Source: Chondrinema litorale (lineage in GTDB: Bacteria > Bacteroidota > Bacteroidia > Cytophagales > Flammeovirgaceae). From it: a stretch of DNA of 64,000 bases. The stretch spans positions 1,849,421 to 1,913,420 of the forward strand of contig NZ_CP111043.1 of NCBI RefSeq assembly GCF_026250525.1, written 5' to 3'. Both the position numbers and the translations under genes were made by a program. The notes beneath the pieces are model-generated. The model saw only the letters and a program-made list of their open reading frames with translations, ran no database searches and was not told where the DNA came from. Positions 35,267 through 43,942 of the stretch are shown here, piece after piece (the first letter of the stretch is position 1; every line of letters begins with the position of its first letter).

Positions 35267-38200
35267 AGGTATTTTTAGGAGGTACAGTTAACGGCTCAGA
35301 TTGGCGAGATAGAATTATTCCAGAACTGGAAATAGATTACTTTAATCCAGTTGTGAAAGAATGGGATGATGCTGCCTATCAACGAGAGTTGTATGAGCGC
35401 CAATACTGCGATTTTTGCCTTTATGTAATCACTCCTAAATTAACCGGTTTCTATGCACTTGCAGAAGTAACTGACGACTCATACAAAAGACCCGACAGAA
35501 CACTTTATTGCTTTCTAGAAAAAGACGATGACACCGCCTTTTCTGAAGAAGAAATAGAATCGCTCAATATTCTTGGAGAACAAGTAAGAGAAAATGGAGG
35601 TAATTGGCTTCACACATTAGATGATGTAGTTAGGTTTTTAAACTCCGGTAAAGCTTTACACATAGCCCATCAGAATGGTAAAAATGAATTTGATGATGTT
35701 TTTATCTCTTATGGAAGACGCCATAGCAAAGCTTTCGCCACCAAATTGCACGATTCACTTGTAAATGATAACTATTCTGTTTGGTTTGACCAGAATGATA
35801 TTCCACTTGGTGTAGATTTTCAAGAGCAGATAAACGAAGGCATAGCAAATGCCCATAACTTTGTTTTTATCATTTCGCCACATTCAATACGATCTGAGTT
35901 TTGCCTTAAAGAGATTGAAATGGCGCTTAGCCTCAATAAGCGTATTATTCCACTTTTGCATGTAGAACCAACAGATGAGTTAGATAATATACATCCGGCC
36001 ATTGCAAAAATTAACTGGATTTACATTCGCGAAGAAGCAGACGAAAATAAAGAACTCTTCGAGTGGAAACAAATTGATGACTTTGAAGTATCATTCCAAG
36101 GTTTATTGCAATCTATTGGCAACCATGCCAATTATGTGGAGATGCACACTCGACTATTAGTAAGGGCGCTTAACTGGGAAAAAAATCAGCGTGCGGGTAA
36201 ATATTTATTAGTTGGAAAAGACAGACAAGATGCGGAAAAGTGGTTAGCACAAGAATTTTTAAAAGGACAGCCTCCTTGTATTCCTACAGACCTGCATTGC
36301 GAATATATCTGCGAGTCAAAAAAAAACGGTGAAAATCTGATGACAGAGGCATTTATTGCCTATGCTGTAGAAAATAAAGAGTTTAGAAATAATATTAGCA
36401 AGCAGTTATCGAGGTTTGGCGTAACTACTTGGGTACACACAAAAGATATTAAAACAGGCCAGAATTACGAAAAAGCCATTAACGATGGCATAGCCCAAGC
36501 AGATAACTTCATTTTATTTCTCTCCAAAGAATCTATAGATTCTGATTACTGTAAAAAGGAGATTGCCATTGCGCTCAAATACAACAAGCGCATCATTCCA
36601 ATACTTACAGAAATACTAGATACCGAAGATATACCTCAAAGCATAAGAGACTTACAGTATATTGATTTTTCTGAGATAGATAATAATATTTTTCTTAAAG
36701 AAGAATATCAGGAGAAAATTGCCCGAATACTTTCTGAGATTAATAAAGAAAAAGGATATTACTCTAAACATAAAAGATATCTGGCTCAAGCAATTAAGTG
36801 GGAAGAGCAAGGCAGAAACGAAAGCTTATTGCTTCGTGGATATAATTTACAAGATGCTGAAGCTTGGTTAGAGATTGGCAAGAAACGAGAAGAACACAAG
36901 CCTACAAATCTGCACGATACTTTTATTACAGCAAGTGGTATTAAAAGAATGCAGCTTTCTAATGAAGTGTTTATCTCCTATTCGAGAGCTGATAGCGACT
37001 TTGCCCGTAAACTTAATGATGCGTTACAGTTACAAGGTAAAACCACTTGGTTTGATCAAGAAAGTATTACTTCTGGGGCAGACTTTCAACAAGAAATATA
37101 TAGAGGGATTGAATCATCAGACAATTTCATTTTTGTAATTTCTCCTGAGGCGATTAAATCTCCTTATTGTTCAGATGAAGTAGAATATGCAGCCAGCCTC
37201 AATAAACGCTTTATCACCATTCTTCATCGAAAAACAGAATACCTACATCCTACTCTGGCAGCAGTTCACTGGATTGATTTTGAAAAAAATGATTTTACTG
37301 AGGCATTTAATGATCTGGTAAGTGTTCTTGACATTGATAGAGATTACATTCAGCAACATACAAAATGGTCTCAACGAGCACTAACTTGGGAAGAGCAAGG
37401 TAAAAACCAGGGTTTATTACTTGCAGGACTTGAGTTAGAAACTGCCAGCAGTTGGTTAAAACACGCCTTAAAATCTGAGAAGAAACCTGTTCCTACATCA
37501 CTACTCAAAAACTTTATAGATCTAAGCGAGGTTGCCAATTCAAAAGAGAAGAAGCGAAAAATGATCATGGTTGCCATGATTATCGTGATGGCAGGTTTAC
37601 TTGTAGTTTCAGGAGTGATGGCATATTTGGCTAACAGAGAAAGAAAACAAGCTGAAAAAGCAGAAGGTTTAGCGCTTTCAGAAAAAATTGTAGCAGATAG
37701 TTTACGCAATAAAGCTGTAGCCGACAAAGACCTAGCAGACAGTCTTAGAATTCAGGCAGAAATAGAAAAACACAAAGCTGATAGTCTTAGAGTTATTGCA
37801 GAAGAAAATGAAGATATGCTAGCTAAAGCTTTAGAAAAAGCTCAAAAAGCTCAAATTGCAGCCAATAAAGCAGAAACCTTAGCAAAAGAAGAAGCTCAAA
37901 AAGCGAAACTAGCAGCAGAACAAGCCAAAGTAAGTGAAGAAAAAGCTAGACAACAATCCATAATAGCCTTACAAAAAGAAGAAGAGGCACAAAAAGCAAG
38001 GCAGTTGGCAGAACAAAGGTTAATCGCTTACCAAGAACAAAAAAACAAAGCAGAAGAAGCTCAAGTAGCTTATCAGGAACAAAAGGCTACAGTAGATAAA
38101 ATCACGATGCTTTCTGCCGCTTCTCAACTAGCCACTGCATCACAAAATGAATTTAATAATGGCAATGTTGAGATCGCCAAAGTTCTCGGTTTGCATGCCT

Positions 38201-39495
38201 ATTATCTCAATGAACAATTCACAATTAGTGATAGAGATTTTTTACCATTGAAAAGCAAACAAATTGTTTCTTTAGATTCTAATACATTGCTAAACCAGAA
38301 AATACATGAAAAAACAGGCAATGTACCCGAAATATTTGGCGCACTCAGTACCTTATATTTTTATGAAAATGATGATGCTTCTATCGGAGGTAAATTACCA
38401 TTAACCACTTTTGCTTTTAGCCATAAAAATGCTCCGATAAGGCAAATACTTAATAGAGAGCCTTCTATTTTGGCAATTGGAGATGAGTCTGGAACTGTGT
38501 ATATATACAGGGTTAGCTCTACTAACTCAGTTGTTCAGTTATCAACATTTAACTTAAAAAGCTCAATAAACAAGCTAGTTTTTAGTGAAGAAACCGACCA
38601 ATTACTTGCAGGAACTACTAGTGGAGAAGTATATCTCTTGAGTAATTTTATGTTTAGCAAAGGTTCAAAAGCAGAACTTGCTGCAGACTTAGGAGAGCCT
38701 GTTCAGTTTTTAGAATTTCTTCCAAATGCTGATGATAGCAACAAAACCTTTATTGCAGCAGGAGTTAACAAAGTAAACCTTTGGGGTTTAAATGATCAAA
38801 GAACTAAATCTAAATATATAGCTGAAAAGATTTACGAAACAAAAAGTAATACCATTACAGCAATGGCTGTATCTACTAATACTAGTAAAGATATTATGAT
38901 TGCTTTTGGAGTAGAAGACAAAATAAATATCTATACAATTACTACATCAAAAAGAGGTACGTTAGAACTTTTCCAAAAGCTAAGCATTGGTTCAAACTCT
39001 AAAGTAAGGCAATATACTTCAGCTTCAGTAACTGCTCTCGCATTCGATAAATCTGGTAAGATACTGGCTACAGGCTACAAAAATGGCAATATCGAAACTT
39101 GGGAAACCGAAACTTTCAATCAGATAAACTCATTTTTTGGGCATACAGGTGCGATTTATCAATTGTCTTTTGATATTTCAGATTATCACTTGCTATCTGC
39201 AAGCGACGATCAAACCGTTAGAATTTGGAGTAGTAATCCTCAAGAAAACCCTCTTATTCTTAAAAATGAAAATAGTGTAAAAACACTTGCTGTAACTTCA
39301 GACTCAAATTATATCCTCACTTTAAAAAATGAAAACAAGATGAGATTCTGGCCTACAAGTTCTTCTCTGCTTGCTACAAAACTTTGCGAAACAATTAGTA
39401 AAGAAGACTTGGAAGTACTGCCAATGGCAAAAATATTTGAGTATGCCGGTACCGAATTTACCTATCAATCTGCAAACTGTGTTTACAGCAGATAA
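35263..39495 (+). CDS. NDT-like / triple-TIR / transmembrane / coiled-coil / WD40 protein
   Basis: 1410 residues. Order: NDT-like domain (1-130, KVFLGGTVNGSDWRDRIIP, acidic pair GFYALAEVTDD); TIR1 (about 143-287, VFISYGRRHS, SEFCLKE, Glu217); TIR2 (about 361-495, AFIAYAVEN, SDYCKKE, Glu433); TIR3 (about 567-690, VFISYSRADSD, SPYCSDE, Glu639). Each TIR is followed by the same helical linker (LLxGxxLxxAxxWL). Then come one transmembrane helix (767-788, AMIIVMAGLLVVSGVMA), an Ala/Glu/Lys coiled coil (about 790-945), a short helical segment (VEIAKVLGLHAYYLNEQF) and a WD40 propeller of about seven blades (1057-1365; clearest blade FGHTGAIYQLSFDISD). No P-loop NTPase is present. Glu217, Glu433 and Glu639 sit where TIR NADases have their catalytic Glu. 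I infer a membrane sensor or effector acting on NAD or nucleotides. Confidence 0.85.
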   Translation: MKVFLGGTVNGSDWRDRIIPELEIDYFNPVVKEWDDAAYQRELYERQYCDFCLYVITPKLTGFYALAEVTDDSYKRPDRTLYCFLEKDDDTAFSEEEIESLNILGEQVRENGGNWLHTLDDVVRFLNSGKALHIAHQNGKNEFDDVFISYGRRHSKAFATKLHDSLVNDNYSVWFDQNDIPLGVDFQEQINEGIANAHNFVFIISPHSIRSEFCLKEIEMALSLNKRIIPLLHVEPTDELDNIHPAIAKINWIYIREEADENKELFEWKQIDDFEVSFQGLLQSIGNHANYVEMHTRLLVRALNWEKNQRAGKYLLVGKDRQDAEKWLAQEFLKGQPPCIPTDLHCEYICESKKNGENLMTEAFIAYAVENKEFRNNISKQLSRFGVTTWVHTKDIKTGQNYEKAINDGIAQADNFILFLSKESIDSDYCKKEIAIALKYNKRIIPILTEILDTEDIPQSIRDLQYIDFSEIDNNIFLKEEYQEKIARILSEINKEKGYYSKHKRYLAQAIKWEEQGRNESLLLRGYNLQDAEAWLEIGKKREEHKPTNLHDTFITASGIKRMQLSNEVFISYSRADSDFARKLNDALQLQGKTTWFDQESITSGADFQQEIYRGIESSDNFIFVISPEAIKSPYCSDEVEYAASLNKRFITILHRKTEYLHPTLAAVHWIDFEKNDFTEAFNDLVSVLDIDRDYIQQHTKWSQRALTWEEQGKNQGLLLAGLELETASSWLKHALKSEKKPVPTSLLKNFIDLSEVANSKEKKRKMIMVAMIIVMAGLLVVSGVMAYLANRERKQAEKAEGLALSEKIVADSLRNKAVADKDLADSLRIQAEIEKHKADSLRVIAEENEDMLAKALEKAQKAQIAANKAETLAKEEAQKAKLAAEQAKVSEEKARQQSIIALQKEEEAQKARQLAEQRLIAYQEQKNKAEEAQVAYQEQKATVDKITMLSAASQLATASQNEFNNGNVEIAKVLGLHAYYLNEQFTISDRDFLPLKSKQIVSLDSNTLLNQKIHEKTGNVPEIFGALSTLYFYENDDASIGGKLPLTTFAFSHKNAPIRQILNREPSILAIGDESGTVYIYRVSSTNSVVQLSTFNLKSSINKLVFSEETDQLLAGTTSGEVYLLSNFMFSKGSKAELAADLGEPVQFLEFLPNADDSNKTFIAAGVNKVNLWGLNDQRTKSKYIAEKIYETKSNTITAMAVSTNTSKDIMIAFGVEDKINIYTITTSKRGTLELFQKLSIGSNSKVRQYTSASVTALAFDKSGKILATGYKNGNIETWETETFNQINSFFGHTGAIYQLSFDISDYHLLSASDDQTVRIWSSNPQENPLILKNENSVKTLAVTSDSNYILTLKNENKMRFWPTSSSLLATKLCETISKEDLEVLPMAKIFEYAGTEFTYQSANCVYSR

Positions 39496-39665
39496 CACGC
39501 TACAATATTTTATAATTAATCCTTTTATGCAACCATTATTTTAGTATTTAAACCGTTGCACCAAGCTGTATTGACTGGTGGGGAGGTTTTTCTTAAATTG
39601 ATGTAACTATTCCAGCTATCCCAAGTACTCACTGTAAAGGTTACCTCAAAGTAAATCCCTCCATT

Positions 39666-42065
39666 ATGTTCAAAAATTATTTACTCATCGCCCTGAGAAA
39701 TTTCAGAAGACACAAGCTTTATACATTTATCAATATTTTTAGTTTGGCTATTGGTATTGCAGCTTGCATAGTTATTTATTTGTTTATAGCTGATGAAAAG
39801 AGTTTTGACCAATTCCACAGTAAAAAAGATCAGCTTTATAGGTTAGACGAAGTGCAAAGTTTCACAGGAACTAATGTGCAAAAAGTTGCACTTTCTATGC
39901 CTTCAATGGGGCCTCACCTAATAGACGATTTTCCAGAAATTGAAAACTGCACTCGATACTGGATGCGCGGAAAGACAAACTTTAGCAAAGATGAAAAACA
40001 GTTTGTAATAGAAAGACTCGCATTTGTAGATAGTACTTTTCTCGAAGTATTTGATTTTGAGCTTTTGGTTGGAGATAAAGCAACAGCTTTACATGAACCT
40101 AATTCAATTCTATTGACACGTGAAAGCGCTTTAAAATTTTTTGATAGTATAGATGATGCGTTAAATCAGGTTTTAGTTACTAAAAATAATTCGGGAAAAG
40201 TTACAGGTATACTAGAAAATATTCCTGAAAACTCACACCTACAATTTGATGCGCTCATTTCGATGTCTACAGTTACAAGAGACAATCCTGATTTTAATGA
40301 TCAATGGGGTTCTAACTTTTTAATTACTTACCTACAGCTCGATAAACAAACTGACATTAAACAACTAGAAGCCAAATTTCCTGACTTTTTAGTAAGACAT
40401 ACTGATAATGAAGAGATTAACGATTACTATGAAATGTTTCTTCAGCCTTTAAATGAAGTGCATCTTGCATCAACAGATATTGAACACGACTATGAAAATT
40501 ACAGAAAGTTTAATGGAGAATACCTTGATATTTTTTTACTTGTAGCCCTTTTTATAGTACTTATTGCTACAGTAAATTTCACAAACCTTGCTGCTGCCAG
40601 AGCCACCTACAGAACAAAAGAAGTAGGTATAAGAAAAACGATTGGCGCAAAAAAACAGCAAATATTTTTACAATTTATTACTGAAGCTGCTTTACTCACT
40701 TCTGCGGCACTCACTTTAGCCTTTCTTATTAGTCTTATATTTCTTCCAATATTAAATGACTTAATAAACAGATCTCTCAGCGTATTTACATTACTTTCAG
40801 AACCGAGCTTAATACTGCTGATATTTTCCGGAACAATGATGTTAGGCTTGCTTTCTGGTATTTATCCAGCATTTTTTCTTTCATCTTTTCAGCCTGTAAA
40901 AGTACTTAAGGGTTTACCAAAAGGTGGAAAAAAATCTCTTACCAGAAGCTCACTAATTGTACTCCAATTTGGATTAGCTATGGCTATGATTGTAAGTACA
41001 CTGGTCGTTGTAAATCAATTATTTTATATGAAAAATAAAAATATTGGCTTCGACAAAGAGCATATTGTACTCATAGATATGTCGGATGATGCTAATGAAA
41101 AATTTGAAACTTTAAAGGAAACCATGTTGCAGCAAAGCAATGTATTAGGCGTTACTGCTTCTGGACAACGCTTAGGCAACAACTTTCACCAATGGGGATT
41201 TAAAGCCAGACTCGACACTGGTTTATTAAGTCTTGTTCCTTCTAATGTAAATGTTGATTATGATTACCTAAAAGTTTATGGAATTAAACTCAAAGATGGA
41301 AGAGGATTTTCAAAAGATATAGATAGTGATAAAGATATGGCATTTATCATTAATGAAGCTTTTGCCAAAGAGCTTGGTGTAGAAGAAGTAGTCGGTTTAG
41401 AAGTTGGACATACTTTTTATAATAATGATACCTTAGGCTCTGTAATTGGAGTTACAGAAGACTTTAACTTTAATTCATTACACTATAAAATTAATACCTT
41501 AGCCATGGTAGTACACCCTGATTGGGGCTACGATGAAATGTCGGTTAAGATAAGTAGCCAGCATGTAGATGAGACAATAGCTCAATTGGAAAAAATCTGG
41601 TACGAGCAAGTTGGTGACTGGCCATTTGATTATTCTTTTCTAGATGACCATTTTAATGAGTTGTACCGCTCAGATCAGCAACTGACTGTAGTAGTTACTA
41701 TTATTGCGGTTTTAGCTATTCTTATTGCTTGTATGGGACTTTTTGGTCTTGCAGCCATCACTACTGAAAGAAAAATTAAAGAAATTGGTATTCGTAAAGT
41801 GTTGGGAGCCTCTGTTCAACAGATTTTAGTCGTGCTATCTGCAAAGTTTGCAATAATGATATTTATCGCATTTTTATTATCAATCCCGCCATCTTACTTA
41901 CTTCTTGAAGGCTGGCTTGAGAATTTTGCTTACAGAATATCTATTAATCCATTGATATTTATTGCAGGTGGCATAATTACTATGCTTATCGCACTGGCTA
42001 CTATAAGTTTTCACACTTTAAGATCAGCATATGCAAATCCTATAAAAGCTTTACAACAGGAATAG
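39666..42065 (+). CDS. FtsX/MacB-type ABC transporter permease, two-module long form
   Basis: 799 residues. The N-terminus KNYLLIALRNFRRHKLYTFI and first helix are followed by a large extracytoplasmic MacB_PCD domain (about 45-270), three helices with ATYRTKEVGIRKTIGAKKQQ near 318, a further helix, a second periplasmic domain (about 450-660) and a final FtsX block ERKIKEIGIRKVLGASVQQI near 702. This long ADOP-like permease with two FtsX modules is abundant in Cytophagales, usually with the ATPase encoded elsewhere, as here. The substrate is unknown; export or lipoprotein-related mechanotransmission is typical of the family. It is not clearly linked to the upstream TIR gene, 170 bases away. 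Confidence 0.88.
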   Translation: MFKNYLLIALRNFRRHKLYTFINIFSLAIGIAACIVIYLFIADEKSFDQFHSKKDQLYRLDEVQSFTGTNVQKVALSMPSMGPHLIDDFPEIENCTRYWMRGKTNFSKDEKQFVIERLAFVDSTFLEVFDFELLVGDKATALHEPNSILLTRESALKFFDSIDDALNQVLVTKNNSGKVTGILENIPENSHLQFDALISMSTVTRDNPDFNDQWGSNFLITYLQLDKQTDIKQLEAKFPDFLVRHTDNEEINDYYEMFLQPLNEVHLASTDIEHDYENYRKFNGEYLDIFLLVALFIVLIATVNFTNLAAARATYRTKEVGIRKTIGAKKQQIFLQFITEAALLTSAALTLAFLISLIFLPILNDLINRSLSVFTLLSEPSLILLIFSGTMMLGLLSGIYPAFFLSSFQPVKVLKGLPKGGKKSLTRSSLIVLQFGLAMAMIVSTLVVVNQLFYMKNKNIGFDKEHIVLIDMSDDANEKFETLKETMLQQSNVLGVTASGQRLGNNFHQWGFKARLDTGLLSLVPSNVNVDYDYLKVYGIKLKDGRGFSKDIDSDKDMAFIINEAFAKELGVEEVVGLEVGHTFYNNDTLGSVIGVTEDFNFNSLHYKINTLAMVVHPDWGYDEMSVKISSQHVDETIAQLEKIWYEQVGDWPFDYSFLDDHFNELYRSDQQLTVVVTIIAVLAILIACMGLFGLAAITTERKIKEIGIRKVLGASVQQILVVLSAKFAIMIFIAFLLSIPPSYLLLEGWLENFAYRISINPLIFIAGGIITMLIALATISFHTLRSAYANPIKALQQE

Positions 42066-42073
42066 ATAAATAA

Positions 42074-42108
42074 AAAAGCAGTTTCTTTGAGTTAAAGAAA
42101 CTGCTTTT
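42074..42108. terminator. Bidirectional terminator between permease and ROK kinase genes
   Basis: A perfect 15-base stem (42074-42088 with 42094-42108) and a five-base loop, A-rich on one flank and T-rich on the other, separates two convergent genes. Confidence 0.85.
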
Positions 42109-42132
42109 CAAAATAAGTATATCCTTAAATAA

Positions 42133-43113
42133 TTAAGCTTTAGATTTTCTTTCAAATTCTGTCCAAGCCAATGCACTCGATCCTAAAATAGCAGTATTGC
42201 TACCTTTCAAATTAGAGAACAACAACTTCACCTTTCCTCTAAAAATATTTAAACAATATTGTTCCATATATTTTTTAGTTGGCTCTAATATTAAATCACC
42301 AGCATTTGCTAAACCTCCAAAAAGGATAATTGCCTCTGGACTTAAATGCGCAATAGTATCTGATAATTTAAGACCAAGAATTTTTGCAGTATAATCAAAA
42401 GCTTCTAAGGCAATTTTATCGCCACGTAAAGCAGCTTCTGTAATGTGTTTAGCCTCAAGTTGATTGTAAGTAATATCTCTCAACTCACTTGGGTAAATTC
42501 TTTTAGCCAGTAATTCAAACACAGTTCTTTTAATACCTGTTGCAGAAACATAAGCCTCTAAAGAGCCTTTTCTTCCTGTAGGTAAATCTCTTCCTTCATC
42601 AACAAAAACGGTTGTGTGGCCTAGTTCGCCAGCAAATCCATCATGACCATAAATCAATTCTCCGTTAACAACAATTCCACTACCTAAGCCAGTACCTAGT
42701 GTGATTACTACAAAGTTTTTCATTCCCTGAGCTACGCCAAAAAGCATTTCTCCAAGAGCAGCTGCATTAGCATCGTTAGTTAGAGTAGCAGGAATACCTA
42801 ATCTTGCTTCAATCTCTTTTACTACCGGAACTTTGTCGCCCCAATTCAAGTTTGGCGCTTCTTCTATTAAGCCAGTATAGTAATTACCATTCGGTGCACC
42901 GATTCCAACTCCCTTGATGTTTACTTGGTGATCGATATTTCCTTTGAGTTTATCAACAGAGTCTACTACAACCTTTAAAAACTCATCAAATGGTTTATCA
43001 GCTCCTGTTGGAATTGATAATTCTGAAAGGCAAAAACCTTGTTTATTTACCAGCCCTAGTTTTGTATTGGTTCCACCAATATCTATACCCAACGTAACGT
43101 CTTTGTTAATCAT
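42133..43113 (-). CDS. ROK family sugar kinase lacking the zinc cysteines
   Basis: 326 residues. Phosphate loop LGIDIGGTNTKLGLV at residues 8-22, catalytic Asp114 in LTNDANAAALGE, and the GELGH motif (162-166) mark a ROK kinase, most likely glucokinase. The zinc motif CxCGxxGCxE normally follows; here it reads LPTGRKGSLE (177-186), so all three Cys are replaced (Leu177, Thr179, Ser184) while the Gly and Glu residues of the loop are kept. Zinc binding is therefore unlikely although the fold and catalytic base remain. Sugar specificity cannot be read from sequence. The gene is preceded on its strand by a LOG-family gene, 86 bases away. Confidence 0.85.
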   Translation of the reverse strand: MINKDVTLGIDIGGTNTKLGLVNKQGFCLSELSIPTGADKPFDEFLKVVVDSVDKLKGNIDHQVNIKGVGIGAPNGNYYTGLIEEAPNLNWGDKVPVVKEIEARLGIPATLTNDANAAALGEMLFGVAQGMKNFVVITLGTGLGSGIVVNGELIYGHDGFAGELGHTTVFVDEGRDLPTGRKGSLEAYVSATGIKRTVFELLAKRIYPSELRDITYNQLEAKHITEAALRGDKIALEAFDYTAKILGLKLSDTIAHLSPEAIILFGGLANAGDLILEPTKKYMEQYCLNIFRGKVKLLFSNLKGSNTAILGSSALAWTEFERKSKA

Positions 43114-43199
43114 AATTTATTGTTGAAATACTTTCTATTTTCAGAAAATCCAAAGATAGAAAATTTCTTATTTGAAATAATAAATAAATACAATATAGA

Positions 43200-43781
43200 C
43201 TAAGTCCTATGTCTATCTAACCACTTCTCAGCAACGGGAGGGTCGTAATTTTGCATTTTTCTCAAAAGTTCCTCAGGATTTTTATCAGAAACAATAATCT
43301 GACGATTCACTTTACTTAAATATCTTTGAGAAACCATATGATTCATAAACTCGATAAATGGATCGAAATAATTATTGATATTTAATATTCCGATTGGCTT
43401 AGTATGCAACCCTAATTGTGCCCATGTAACAATTTCGCAAAGCTCATCCATAGTCCCCATTCCTCCTGGTAAAGCTACAAAAGCATCTGAAATATCAGCC
43501 ATTTTTTGCTTACGTTCATGCATGCTTTCTACTTCTATCATTTCGGTAAGTCCATTATGACCAACCTCTTTAGCTACTAAAAATCCCGGTATTACACCAG
43601 TAACTTTACCACCTTTCGCCAAAAAAGCATTTGCAATAAAACCCATCATTCCGGTACTGCCTCCTCCATAAACCATCTCAAAACCCTTATCAACAAGTAA
43701 CTCTCCAAAGTTTTCTGCTGCTTGTTGATAACTTTTTTCACTTCCCGGACTAGAACCACAAAAAATACATATCTTTTTCAT
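43200..43781 (-). CDS. LOG family nucleotide 5'-monophosphate phosphoribohydrolase
   Basis: 193 residues. IFCGSSPGS near residue 6, VYGGGSTGMMG near 38 and ALPGGMGTMDELCE near 103 (PGGxGTxxE) are the LOG/YvdD signatures. LOG enzymes cut the N-glycosidic bond of cytokinin or purine monophosphates to give the free base and ribose 5-phosphate. In bacteria the physiological substrate is often unclear; some act as AMP or pyrimidine nucleotide hydrolases. No cytokinin-making gene (ipt/miaA-like) is visible here. It ends 86 bases before the ROK kinase start. Confidence 0.87.
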   Translation of the reverse strand: MKKICIFCGSSPGSEKSYQQAAENFGELLVDKGFEMVYGGGSTGMMGFIANAFLAKGGKVTGVIPGFLVAKEVGHNGLTEMIEVESMHERKQKMADISDAFVALPGGMGTMDELCEIVTWAQLGLHTKPIGILNINNYFDPFIEFMNHMVSQRYLSKVNRQIIVSDKNPEELLRKMQNYDPPVAEKWLDRHRT

Positions 43782-43860
43782 AGACGTAAATTTAATTATT
43801 TAAAGCCAGCTTTATAATTTTTTCAGGTTATCTCTATACTGCAATTTTATAAAATACCAC

Positions 43861-43897
43861 AAAAAAAAAGCATCAGATCATTTTATTAATCTGATGC
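43861..43897 (-). terminator. Rho-independent terminator of metK
   Basis: On the minus strand GCATCAGAT and ATCTGATGC (nine pairs) enclose a ten-base loop and run into nine T. It lies 46 bases after the metK stop codon. Confidence 0.85.
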
Positions 43898-43942
43898 CAT
43901 TTTGTTAAATATGTATCAATAAATTAATTACAAGATATTTAA

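Noticed and set aside
36875..37138. Second frame of 87 codons inside the triple-TIR gene
   Set aside because: Same strand, different phase, inside a strong coding region with clear domain motifs; regarded as a shadow.
39496..39665. tRNA-like or regulatory RNA between the TIR gene and the permease gene
   Set aside because: I looked for a clover-leaf and a T-arm motif and saw none; no strong hairpin either.
43200..43781. Possible link of the LOG-family gene with the TIR/NDT system
   Set aside because: LOG-like folds appear in nucleotide signalling, but this gene is 3.7 kb away, on the other strand, beyond a permease and a ROK kinase.
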